The notes beneath the pieces are model-generated. The model had not been told where the DNA came from. It ran no database searches and saw only the letters and a program-made list of their open reading frames with translations. A DNA stretch of 64,000 nucleotides from Flavobacterium terrigena (GTDB taxonomy: Bacteria > Bacteroidota > Bacteroidia > Flavobacteriales > Flavobacteriaceae). The stretch spans positions 1 to 64,000 of the forward strand of contig NZ_FNYA01000001.1 in the NCBI RefSeq assembly GCF_900108955.1. Direction: 5' to 3'. Positions 23,897-32,305 of this stretch are shown here, piece by piece. Numbering within the stretch: the first letter of the stretch is position 1; the number at the start of each line of letters is the position of its first letter. The translations under genes were made by a program, and so were the position numbers.

Positions 23897-25102
23897 ATGC
23901 AAAATTCAGATTTATTACAAGTAGCACAAAATTATGGTTGTCCGTTATATGTTTATGACGCTGACAAAATTGTTTCACAATACAACCGATTAGTAAAGGC
24001 CTTTAACAAAATTGAAAATTTTAAGGTTCATTATGCCGTTAAAGCACTTTCTAATGTAAACATCTTGAAGCTCTTAAAAAATGAAGGTTGTGGTTTAGAT
24101 ACAGTTTCAATTGAAGAAGTATTATTAGGATTACATGCTGGATTTGATCCTTCAGAAATTATGTATACACCAAACGGAGTTTCATTTGAAGAAATTGAAA
24201 GAGTAGCTCAAATGGGTGTTCAAATTAATATTGATAACCTTTCTATTTTAGAACATTTTGGCGCAAAATACCCAACAGTTCCAGTATGTATCAGAGTTAA
24301 TCCGCACGTTATGGCTGGTGGAAATGCAAATATTTCTGTTGGACATATTGATAGTAAATTCGGAATTTCGATTCATCAAATGCCACATATATTAAGAATT
24401 GTAGAAAATACTAAAATGCATATTAACGGAATCCACATGCATACGGGTTCTGATATTTTAGATGTAGAAGTATTTTTATACGCAGCAGAAATTTTATTTG
24501 AATCGGCAAAACAATTCAAAACACTAGATTTTATTGACTTTGGTAGTGGATTTAAAGTGCCTTACAAAAAAGGTGATATTGAAACTGATATTGAAGAATT
24601 CGGAAGAAAACTAAGCAAAAGATTTTTAGCATTCGAAAAAGAATACGGTAGAAGTTTAACTTTAGTATTTGAACCAGGAAAATTCTTAGTGAGTGAAGCA
24701 GGTTCATTTTTAGCGAAAGTAAATGTAGTAAAACAAACAACATCAACTGTTTTTGCTGGAGTTGACACAGGTTTCAATCATTTAATCAGACCAATGCTTT
24801 ATGGCGCTGAACATCACATTGAAAACATTTCAAATATAAAAGGTAAAGAGCGTTATTACTCTGTTGTGGGATACATTTGTGAAACAGATACTTTTGCCAC
24901 AAACAGAAGAATTTCAGAAATTCATGAAGGTGATATTTTAAATTTTAAAAATGCTGGAGCGTATTGTTTTTCAATGGCTTCGAATTATAATTCGAGAACA
25001 AAACCTGCAGAAGTTTTATGGAGAAACGGAGCAGCTGTATTAATAAGAGAAAGGGAAACCTTTGAAGATATCTTGAGAAATCAAGTAGAGATTGATATTT
25101 AA
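23897..25102 (+). CDS. lysA: Diaminopimelate decarboxylase
   Basis: LysA converts meso-diaminopimelate to lysine using PLP, the last step of lysine synthesis. The 401-residue fold-type III enzyme has the PLP Lys in HYAVKALSN, GCGLDTVS, HMHTGSDI, DFGSGFKVPY and EPGKFLVSEAG, and a C-terminal GYICETDTFA with the active-site Cys. The GAYCFSMASNYNSR stretch supplies the Tyr of the substrate pocket. It has its own promoter and a terminator shared with the convergent phosphatase. Confidence 0.95.
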   Translation: MQNSDLLQVAQNYGCPLYVYDADKIVSQYNRLVKAFNKIENFKVHYAVKALSNVNILKLLKNEGCGLDTVSIEEVLLGLHAGFDPSEIMYTPNGVSFEEIERVAQMGVQINIDNLSILEHFGAKYPTVPVCIRVNPHVMAGGNANISVGHIDSKFGISIHQMPHILRIVENTKMHINGIHMHTGSDILDVEVFLYAAEILFESAKQFKTLDFIDFGSGFKVPYKKGDIETDIEEFGRKLSKRFLAFEKEYGRSLTLVFEPGKFLVSEAGSFLAKVNVVKQTTSTVFAGVDTGFNHLIRPMLYGAEHHIENISNIKGKERYYSVVGYICETDTFATNRRISEIHEGDILNFKNAGAYCFSMASNYNSRTKPAEVLWRNGAAVLIRERETFEDILRNQVEIDI

Positions 25103-25142
25103 TAGTATATTCATTAAATATTTTTTGTTTAGTAGCAAAAAT

Positions 25143-25171
25143 AAAAAGCTCATCGTTATGATGAGCTTTTT
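25143..25171. terminator. Bidirectional terminator
   Basis: AAAAAGCTCATC and GATGAGCTTTTT pair around a short loop, between lysA and the convergent phosphatase gene. Confidence 0.88.
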
Positions 25172-25179
25172 TGTTTTTA

Positions 25180-26787
25180 TTATTTATTTAAAACTTCTTC
25201 TAAAACTTCAGATTGCGTACCGTTTGGCATTGTAATTCTTAGTTTCTGAGCTAAAGTTGGAGCAATTTGTGTGATGGTTTTTTTATTAAATGACTCTCCT
25301 TTTTTAATTTTCCAGCCATAAAACAAACAAGGAACGTGCGTATCATAAGAATAAGGTGAACCGTGTGTTGTTCCTGTAGAAGAATATTCCATAAATCCTG
25401 GCTTAAATAATAAGACTAATTCACCATTTTGCTTTGGATCATAACCATTTGCTACAATTTCTAAAATAGGATTACTTGAACTAGCATTTTGAATTTCTTC
25501 TTCCGTAAACACATTACTAATAAAGTTCTGCATCATTAAAAACTCTTTCAATTGTTGCTTAACTTTATTCAATTCTAAACCTTTTTGTTTAACTTTTTCT
25601 TTATTGATAAAAACATTAAAGTTTGAATAATCTAACAATATATTTTCTCCAAAATTTTTCTGAGAAAACTCAATAATACTTTGTTGTAAATTTTTAGAAT
25701 TTAAACTCTCAACTGCGTATTTATTATCTTTTAAATATGTCGCGTTTTCAGCTCCAGCATGATCAGCCGTTAAAAAAACTAAATAATTTCCTTTGCCAAC
25801 TGTTTTATCTAAATAAGTTAAGAAGTCAGCAATAGTTTCATCTAAACGCAAATAAGTATCTTGTAATTCAATAGAACGTGGTCCTAAAAGGTGTCCAACA
25901 TAATCCGTTGCAGAAAAACTCATCGTAAGAAAATCTGTAATTTCATCTGCTCCCATTTTCTCATTTTCAATGGCGCTTTTAGCAAAATCTGCAACTAAAT
26001 TATTTCCGTAAGGTGTTGTTCTTAAAACTCCTGCGTCGTTATTATTAAACATTTCCTTCATGTCGTAGGGAAAGAACGGCGTTTTCTTAAATAACTTTCC
26101 TTCATATGGGTTATTATCGTTTAAACTTTCGTTGTATGTTTCTTTCGATTTTAATAAATCCCAACCTTTTTCGATGTATTTCAAATAGTTTTTTTCTCCA
26201 TTAAATTGAGTTGCCCAATCTGGTAATTTCTGACCATAGAAAGAACTTGAAATAAAATTTCCTGTTTTCGTATACCAAAACGCCCAATCTGCAAAATGTC
26301 CAGCTGGTAAAATCGCACCTCTATCTTTAATACTAATTCCAATTACTTTACTTTTAAAATTAGTTGCCAATTTCAATTCGTCAGTAATTGTAGTACTAAA
26401 AAGGTTTTTAGGAGACATTTTCCCTTCAGATTCTGTTCCTTCTACTAAAGTTATAACTGATTCATCATCTGTACAATACATATCTTTCCCAGTAGCCTTA
26501 TTAAACCACTCATTACCTACAATTCCATTTACGTTTGGCAAGGCGCCCGTAAAAATTGCTGCATGTCCAGGAGCGGTATATGTTGGCATATAGTTATAAT
26601 GCATGTTGTGAAACGTGAATCCTTTATTCATTAATTTCTTAAAACCATTGTCTGAAAAATCATTTGAAAAACGATACAAATATTCCATTTTCATTTGATC
26701 TACCACAATTCCAACCACTAATTTTGGTTTGTCTTGCGCATTTAAAAATGTACTAAAAACTAAAAATCCTAAAATCAGTTTTTTCAT
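25180..26787 (-). CDS. pafA: PafA-like alkaline phosphatase
   Basis: The 535-residue secreted phosphatase has a signal peptide ending LNAQ. Metal and catalytic residues match PafA of Elizabethkingia. VVDQM gives Asp30, PTYTAPGH gives the Thr71 nucleophile, GNEWF gives Asn92, IKDRGAILPAGH the Lys and Arg, TDYVGHLLGP an Asp and His, TADHAG another Asp-His pair, and GTTHGSPYSYD the last His. PafA-type enzymes hydrolyse phosphomonoesters in the periplasm and are not repressed by phosphate. pcm lies 18 bases upstream on the same strand, so they share a transcript. Confidence 0.9.
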   Translation of the reverse strand: MKKLILGFLVFSTFLNAQDKPKLVVGIVVDQMKMEYLYRFSNDFSDNGFKKLMNKGFTFHNMHYNYMPTYTAPGHAAIFTGALPNVNGIVGNEWFNKATGKDMYCTDDESVITLVEGTESEGKMSPKNLFSTTITDELKLATNFKSKVIGISIKDRGAILPAGHFADWAFWYTKTGNFISSSFYGQKLPDWATQFNGEKNYLKYIEKGWDLLKSKETYNESLNDNNPYEGKLFKKTPFFPYDMKEMFNNNDAGVLRTTPYGNNLVADFAKSAIENEKMGADEITDFLTMSFSATDYVGHLLGPRSIELQDTYLRLDETIADFLTYLDKTVGKGNYLVFLTADHAGAENATYLKDNKYAVESLNSKNLQQSIIEFSQKNFGENILLDYSNFNVFINKEKVKQKGLELNKVKQQLKEFLMMQNFISNVFTEEEIQNASSSNPILEIVANGYDPKQNGELVLLFKPGFMEYSSTGTTHGSPYSYDTHVPCLFYGWKIKKGESFNKKTITQIAPTLAQKLRITMPNGTQSEVLEEVLNK

Positions 26788-26805
26788 TTATGTAAATTTG
26801 AGTGA

Positions 26806-27447
26806 TTAATTTTTATTTTCTAAAAGTGGCACAAATCTGAAATCACCAAATTCGGTTTTTTCAAATTGCGTTTCATTTTTTCTAACTAATAAAGTCATAA
26901 TTTGAATATCATCTCCAACAGGAATCACTAATCTTCCTCCTATTTTCAATTGCGATAATAAGGCTTGGGGAATTATTGGAGCACCTGCCGTTACAATAAT
27001 ACTATCAAAAGGAGCTTCTTTTTCCAAACCAATATAACCATCGCCAAAAACAAATAATTTTGGTCTGTAGCCTAAAGTTGGTAATAATCTGGAAGTTTTT
27101 TTAAACAATTCGTTTTGTCTTTCAATAGTGAACACTTTCGCACCTAAAGTCACTAAAACTGCGGTTTGATAACCACTGCCCGTTCCTATTTCTAAAACTT
27201 TATGATCTTTTTCTACTTGTAATAATTCACTCTGAAAAGCCACAGTATAAGGTTGAGAAATGGTCTGTCCAGCTCCAATTGGAAATGCTTTATCTTGATA
27301 AGCAAAATCTACAAAACTAGAATTCAAAAATAAATGTCGTGGTATTTTTTTAATAGCATCTAACACGTTTTTATCTGTAATTCCTTTTTCTTGTAATTGC
27401 TTTGCAAGCTGATTTCTAAGCCCTTGATGTTTATTAGTATCTTTCAA
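26806..27447 (-). CDS. pcm: Protein-L-isoaspartate O-methyltransferase
   Basis: Pcm methylates isoaspartyl residues in aged proteins using SAM. The 213-residue protein has the family stretch DKAFPIGAGQTISQPYTVAFQSELL, the SAM motif VLEIGTGSGYQTAVL and FDSIIVTAGAPIIPQALLSQL. It heads a two-gene unit with the PafA-like gene. The start (27447) faces the divergent oxidoreductase gene across about 80 bases holding both promoters. Confidence 0.95.
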   Translation of the reverse strand: MKDTNKHQGLRNQLAKQLQEKGITDKNVLDAIKKIPRHLFLNSSFVDFAYQDKAFPIGAGQTISQPYTVAFQSELLQVEKDHKVLEIGTGSGYQTAVLVTLGAKVFTIERQNELFKKTSRLLPTLGYRPKLFVFGDGYIGLEKEAPFDSIIVTAGAPIIPQALLSQLKIGGRLVIPVGDDIQIMTLLVRKNETQFEKTEFGDFRFVPLLENKN

Positions 27448-27500
27448 TTGTTGTGGTAAATTATTGATGTAAAATTAGATTTAAAATTTCAAAATGCAAA

Positions 27501-27532
27501 TTGAAATTTTTATTATTTAATTACTATTTTTG
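27501..27532 (+). promoter_or_regulatory. Promoter of the oxidoreductase gene
   Basis: TTG (27501-27503), a 21-base gap and TATTTTTG (27525-27532) fit the consensus. The position puts the transcription start downstream of the TTG and ATG at 27530 and 27533, so translation probably starts at 27548. Confidence 0.65.
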
Positions 27533-27547
27533 ATGAAATTTATTTTT

Positions 27548-28513
27548 ATGTTAAAAGTCGGAGTTTTAGGTGCTGGTCACTTAGGAAAAATACATTTACG
27601 ATTACTTAATCAGTCAGAAAAATACGAATTAGTTGGTTTTTTTGATCCTTTCGAAGAAAATGCTACTAAAGTCGCAGCCGAATTCGGTTATAAAAAATTT
27701 GATTCTATAGAAAGTTTACTTGCTGAAGTTGATGTGGTAGATATAGTTACACCAACAATTCAACATTTCGAATGTGCCAAAATGGTCATCGAAGCTGGTA
27801 AACATATTTTTATAGAAAAACCAATCGCTACAACTGTTGAAGAAGCGGAAGAAATCGTTGCTTTGGCAAATAAATATAACGTAAAAGGTCAAGTTGGACA
27901 TGTGGAACGTTTCAATCCAGCTTTTACTGCTGTGAAAAATAAAATTAACAAACCAATGTTTATAGAAACGCATCGTTTGGCTGAATTTAATCCACGTGGT
28001 ACTGATGTTCCTGTGGTTTTAGATTTAATGATTCACGATATTGATGCAATTTTAAGTGTAGTAAAATCGAAAGTAAAAACGGTTAATGCGAGTAGTGTTG
28101 CGGTTATTTCCGATTCTCCAGACATTACCAATGCGCGTTTAGAATTTGAAAATGGTTGTGTAGCGAATATTACAGCGAGTAGAATTTCTATGAAAAACAT
28201 GCGTAAAAGTCGTTTCTTCCAAAAAGACGCTTACATTTCTGTAGATTATTTAGACAAAATTTGCGAAGTAGTTCGTATGCAAGATGCTCCAGAAATTCCT
28301 GGTGATTTTGATATGATTTTACAAAATGCAGAAGGTGTGAAAAAACAAATCTATTTCGATAATCCGAATGTAAATCCGAATAACGCCATTTTAGACGAAT
28401 TAGAATCGTTTGCAGACGCTATCAATAACAATACAACACCAGTTGTAAGTTTAGAAGACGGAACAGAAGCATTACGCGTAGCATATCAGATTATTGATTG
28501 TATTGGAAAATAA
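27548..28513 (+). CDS. Gfo/Idh/MocA family oxidoreductase
   Basis: The 321-residue NAD(P)-dependent oxidoreductase opens LKVGVLGAGHLGKIHLRLL, a Rossmann fold. IEKPIATTVEEAEEIV is the conserved EKP stretch, and DLMIHDIDAILSVV holds the active-site Asp-His. The family oxidises sugars or related compounds, and the substrate is unknown. Earlier in-frame starts (TTG 27530, ATG 27533) overlap the promoter, so I use 27548. It is followed at 38 bases by the 3-hydroxyacyl-CoA dehydrogenase gene. Confidence 0.9.
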   Translation: MLKVGVLGAGHLGKIHLRLLNQSEKYELVGFFDPFEENATKVAAEFGYKKFDSIESLLAEVDVVDIVTPTIQHFECAKMVIEAGKHIFIEKPIATTVEEAEEIVALANKYNVKGQVGHVERFNPAFTAVKNKINKPMFIETHRLAEFNPRGTDVPVVLDLMIHDIDAILSVVKSKVKTVNASSVAVISDSPDITNARLEFENGCVANITASRISMKNMRKSRFFQKDAYISVDYLDKICEVVRMQDAPEIPGDFDMILQNAEGVKKQIYFDNPNVNPNNAILDELESFADAINNNTTPVVSLEDGTEALRVAYQIIDCIGK

Positions 28514-28551
28514 AGAATTAGACAAAATAACAACAAACATATAAACACAAG

Positions 28552-29442
28552 ATGAAACAAATTGCCGTAATAGGATCAGGAACAATGGGTAACGGAATTG
28601 CTCATACATTTGCACAAGCAGGTTTTACTGTAAAATTAATTGATATTTCTGAAAAATCATTAGAAAAAGGAATGGCAACAATTGCCGCTAACTTAGACAG
28701 AATGGTGACTAAAGGAAGCATCACGGAAGATGACAAACACAAAACAATTTCAAACATTATTACTTACACAGATATTAAAGATGGTGTAGTTGGTTGTGAT
28801 TTAGTTGTGGAAGCTGCAACAGAAAACGTAACGTTGAAAATGAATATCTTTAAGCAATTAAGCGATATTTGCGATCATAACGTAATTTTAGCAAGTAATA
28901 CTTCTTCTATTTCTATTACTCAAATTGGCGCACAAGTTGTTCATCCAGAAAGAGTTATTGGAATGCATTTTATGAATCCAGTGCCGATTATGAAATTAGT
29001 TGAAATTATCCGTGGTTATTCTACTTCAGATGAGGTGACTAAAATCATCATGGATTTATCTATAAAATTAGGAAAAACACCAACGGAAGTAAACGATTAT
29101 CCAGGTTTCGTTGCAAATAGAATTTTAATGCCAATGATTAACGAATCTATTGAAACGTTATATAATGGTGTTGCTGGAGTTGCTGAAATTGATACAGTTA
29201 TGAAATTAGGAATGGCTCATCCAATGGGACCATTACAATTAGCTGATTTTATTGGACTTGACGTTTGTTTATCAATCTTAAACGTAATGTACGACGGTTT
29301 CAAAAATCCAAAATATGCTCCTTGTCCGTTATTAGTAAACATGGTTATGGCTGGAAAATTAGGAGTAAAATCTGGTGAAGGTTTCTACGATTATTCAGAA
29401 AGCAAAAAAGCAGAGAAAATCTCTAAACAGTTTGCGAAGTAA
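28552..29442 (+). CDS. hbd: 3-hydroxybutyryl-CoA dehydrogenase
   Basis: The 296-residue NAD-dependent enzyme oxidises 3-hydroxyacyl-CoA. It starts MKQIAVIGSGTMGNGIAHTFAQAGF (dinucleotide fold). It has NTSSISITQIG, the catalytic His in GMHFMNPVPIMKLVEII, and DYPGFVANRILMPMINE. This is the single-domain form used for short-chain substrates. It is probably co-transcribed with the oxidoreductase upstream. An inverted repeat built on CAGTCGCAGT follows before the DUF1015 gene. Confidence 0.94.
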   Translation: MKQIAVIGSGTMGNGIAHTFAQAGFTVKLIDISEKSLEKGMATIAANLDRMVTKGSITEDDKHKTISNIITYTDIKDGVVGCDLVVEAATENVTLKMNIFKQLSDICDHNVILASNTSSISITQIGAQVVHPERVIGMHFMNPVPIMKLVEIIRGYSTSDEVTKIIMDLSIKLGKTPTEVNDYPGFVANRILMPMINESIETLYNGVAGVAEIDTVMKLGMAHPMGPLQLADFIGLDVCLSILNVMYDGFKNPKYAPCPLLVNMVMAGKLGVKSGEGFYDYSESKKAEKISKQFAK

Positions 29443-29446
29443 ACAG

Positions 29447-29498
29447 TCACAGTTTTCAGTCGCAGTAAAACTGATAACTGCGACTGAGACTGAAAACT
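29447..29498. repeat. Inverted CAGTCGCAGT repeat
   Basis: GTTTTCAGTCGCAGT and the downstream ACTGCGACTGAGACTGAAAAC pair over about 14 bp with a 5-base insertion in one arm. It fills nearly the whole gap between two co-directional genes. It lacks a U-tract. Confidence 0.65.
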
Positions 29499-29506
29499 TA
29501 TAAAAT

Positions 29507-30724
29507 ATGTCAAAAATAATCCCTTTTAAAGCGGTTCGTCCCACAGCAGATAAAGTAGCTTTGGTAACTTGTAGAACGTATGACGATTATAGTTCGGCTG
29601 AGCTTGCGGCTTGGTTAAACTTTAATCCGTATTCGTTTTTACACGTGATTCATCCTGCGTATGCCAATACTCAAAAAATCACTATCGACAAGCGTTTTAA
29701 AGGGGTTTTACATAAATATCAGGATTTTAAAAACGAAAATATTTTAGTTTCTGAAGATAAACCTGTGTTTTATTTATACGAAATTCAGGCAAAACATCAG
29801 ACTTTTACCGGAATTATCGCAGGAACTTCTGTAGAAGATTATCAGCAAAATATCATTAAAAAACACGAAGATACGTTACAATATCGTGTGGAATTATTTA
29901 AAGATTATTTACATCAAACGGGTTTTAATACCGAACCTGTTTTGATTACTTATCCTGATTCTGTTGAGATTAACACGTTTATTTCTTTACGAAAAAAAAG
30001 CGAACCGATTTATGCGTTTGCCACTCCAAATAAGGAAAAACATACGTTGTGGAAAATTGATACCCAATCGGAAATAGATTGGCTACAAGAACATTTTGAA
30101 AACATTCCGAATTTATACATTGCAGACGGACATCATCGTTCGGCTTCTGCGGAATTGTTATATGAACAAGACAAACATTTAGGCAACAAAAACCTGAATT
30201 ATTTTATGAGTTTTTTAATTGCCGAAAGCAATGTGAAAATTTATGAATTCAACAGAATTATCCGTGATTTAAACGGATTAACCAAAGACGATTTCATCAA
30301 AAAATTAGCGGAAAATTTCATTATCAAAACCAAAGATCAAGAACTGTGGAAACCACAAAATAAGTTCGAATTTGGAATGTATTTAGATGGAAGCTTTTAT
30401 GCACTTTTCTACAAGCAAAATCAAAAAGAAACTTCTGTTTTAGAAAACTTAGATGCACAAATTTTATACGATACAGTTTTGAATCCATTATTAGGAATTG
30501 AAGATTTACGTAACGATGAACGCATTGACTATATTCCAGGAAAACAAAGTGTTTCTGTCATTAAAGATTTAATTGACGAAGGCGAATATGAAGTCGGTTT
30601 CATGCTCTACCCTACCAATATTTCAGAAATTAAAACCATCGCCGATAATAATCTAATTATGCCTCCAAAATCAACATATATTGAACCAAAGTTTAGAAGT
30701 GGTTTGGTGGTTTATGAGTTATAA
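29507..30724 (+). CDS. DUF1015 family protein
   Basis: The 405-residue protein matches DUF1015. It opens with IIPFKAVRPTADKVALVTCRTYDDYS, then FYLYEIQAKHQTFTGIIAG, HEDTLQYRVELFKDYL, YIADGHHRSASAELLYEQ and ERIDYIPGKQSV. Some relatives are annotated as phosphatases or SpoIIE-linked proteins, but no activity is established to my knowledge. It is encoded after the hbd gene in the same direction. Confidence 0.9.
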   Translation: MSKIIPFKAVRPTADKVALVTCRTYDDYSSAELAAWLNFNPYSFLHVIHPAYANTQKITIDKRFKGVLHKYQDFKNENILVSEDKPVFYLYEIQAKHQTFTGIIAGTSVEDYQQNIIKKHEDTLQYRVELFKDYLHQTGFNTEPVLITYPDSVEINTFISLRKKSEPIYAFATPNKEKHTLWKIDTQSEIDWLQEHFENIPNLYIADGHHRSASAELLYEQDKHLGNKNLNYFMSFLIAESNVKIYEFNRIIRDLNGLTKDDFIKKLAENFIIKTKDQELWKPQNKFEFGMYLDGSFYALFYKQNQKETSVLENLDAQILYDTVLNPLLGIEDLRNDERIDYIPGKQSVSVIKDLIDEGEYEVGFMLYPTNISEIKTIADNNLIMPPKSTYIEPKFRSGLVVYEL

Positions 30725-30808
30725 TTTACGATTTACAATTTTTGATTTACGAAGTTTAACTACAATCTTGCTTTTATAACTTTGTCTAGAATCTCATACT
30801 ATTTGACC

Positions 30809-31555
30809 ATGAAAAAAATATTTAAGTCTATATTCATAATTTCATTTTTATTAATTAGTTGTGAAAATTCTAAAAAAGAAGAATCATCTACAAAAGAGGA
30901 TTCTACCGAAATTAAAAAAGAGGAAATTGCAACTACAATTTCAGATACGATTCCTAAAAATAAAACTTCGGATTTTATTCCAAAAGGATTTAAACTTTTA
31001 GAAGAAATAAAAGGCGATTTAAATAAAGATGGAATTGATGATTGTATTTTACTTATTAAAGAAATCAACAAAGAAAATATAGTTCAACATGAATTTCGTG
31101 GAGAATTAGACAGAAATCGTAGAGGAATTATTGTACTTTTAAATGAAAATGGCAATTACAAACAATTTTTAAAAAATATAGATTGCTTTTCATCTGAAAA
31201 TGAAGAAGGTGGTGTTTATTATGCTCCAGAATTATCTGTAGAAATTAAAAAAGGAAATTTATATATTCATTATGCACATGGTAGATATGGATATTGGAGC
31301 TATACGTTTAGATTAAAAAATTCAGATTTTGAACTAATTGGTTATGATTCAAGTGATAATAATGGTGCAGTTATTAATAGTGAACTTAGTATCAATTTTT
31401 TATCCAGAAAAAAAATAATAAGAACTAATACGAATGAAAATGCAGATTCTGGTGAAGAAGTCTTTGAAGAAAGAATTGTCTATATTGAAAAAACAAAATC
31501 ATTAGGTAAACTTTCTGAAATCAAAGATTTTGATGATTTAGAATTGTTTCAATAA
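30809..31555 (+). CDS. Hypothetical lipoprotein with FG-GAP-like motif
   Basis: The 248-residue product begins MKKIFKSIFIISFLLISCEN, a lipoprotein signal with lipobox LISC. A linker rich in Glu, Ser, Thr and Lys follows. The mature domain has GDLNKDGIDDCILL, a calcium-loop-like Asp-rich motif as in FG-GAP/VCBS repeats, then YYAPELSVEIKKGNLYIHYAHGRYGYWSYTF. The open frame extends to a TTG at 30782, but a TAACTTTG -7 element covers it (30777-30784), so I use the ATG at 30809. Role unknown. Confidence 0.8.
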   Translation: MKKIFKSIFIISFLLISCENSKKEESSTKEDSTEIKKEEIATTISDTIPKNKTSDFIPKGFKLLEEIKGDLNKDGIDDCILLIKEINKENIVQHEFRGELDRNRRGIIVLLNENGNYKQFLKNIDCFSSENEEGGVYYAPELSVEIKKGNLYIHYAHGRYGYWSYTFRLKNSDFELIGYDSSDNNGAVINSELSINFLSRKKIIRTNTNENADSGEEVFEERIVYIEKTKSLGKLSEIKDFDDLELFQ

Positions 31556-31575
31556 TAATTGAAAAAGTAAAAAAA

Positions 31576-32244
31576 ATGTCAATAGCTCAAAACCTTACCG
31601 AAATAAAATCCCAACTTCCAGCTCACGTTACTTTGGTTGCGGTTTCTAAAACCAAACCCGTTGCTGATTTGATGGAAGCGTATACTGCTGGTCAACGTAT
31701 TTTTGGAGAAAACAAAATCCAAGAAATGACCGAAAAATGGGAACAAATGCCAAAAGATATCGAATGGCATATGATTGGTCACGTACAAACCAATAAAGTC
31801 AAATTTATGTCGGAATACGTGAGTTTGATTCATGGTGTGGATAGTTTGAAATTGTTAGAAGAAATCAACAAACAAGCCCAAAAACACAATCGAGTTATTG
31901 ATTGTTTACTTCAAGTTCATATTGCGGAAGAAGAAACCAAATTCGGATTAAATGAAGAAGAATTGAATGAGATTTTATCTTCTGAAGATTTTAAAAATTT
32001 AGAAAACATAAGAATTGTAGGCTTAATGGGAATGGCAACATTTACAGAAAACCCAACTCAAATTGAAAAAGAATTCAAACATTTGAGAACAATTTTCGAC
32101 AAACATAGTCAACTTGAAACTTCAAACTTGAAACTTCAAACCCTTTCTATGGGGATGTCTGGCGATTATCAACTCGCAATTTCATGCGGAAGTACAATGG
32201 TTCGAATTGGAAGTAGTATCTTTGGCAATAGAAATTATCAATAA
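31576..32244 (+). CDS. YggS/PROSC family PLP-binding protein
   Basis: The 222-residue YggS-type protein keeps PLP in balance and is not itself a known enzyme. VTLVAVSKTKPV holds the PLP Lys, and FGENKIQEMTEKW, WHMIGHVQTNKVKFM, VHIAEEETKFGL and LSMGMSGDYQLAISCGSTMVRIGSSIFG are all present. Just before LSMGMSGD the coding sequence holds an exact 14-bp tandem duplication (32112-32125 and 32126-32139), read in two frames as LETSN and LKLQ. This place varies in the family. Confidence 0.93.
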   Translation: MSIAQNLTEIKSQLPAHVTLVAVSKTKPVADLMEAYTAGQRIFGENKIQEMTEKWEQMPKDIEWHMIGHVQTNKVKFMSEYVSLIHGVDSLKLLEEINKQAQKHNRVIDCLLQVHIAEEETKFGLNEEELNEILSSEDFKNLENIRIVGLMGMATFTENPTQIEKEFKHLRTIFDKHSQLETSNLKLQTLSMGMSGDYQLAISCGSTMVRIGSSIFGNRNYQ

Positions 32245-32305
32245 GCAGTTTAAATGTCCCAAAAATTTCAAACTGAAAACTATAAACTGAACACTGAATA
32301 CTGAT

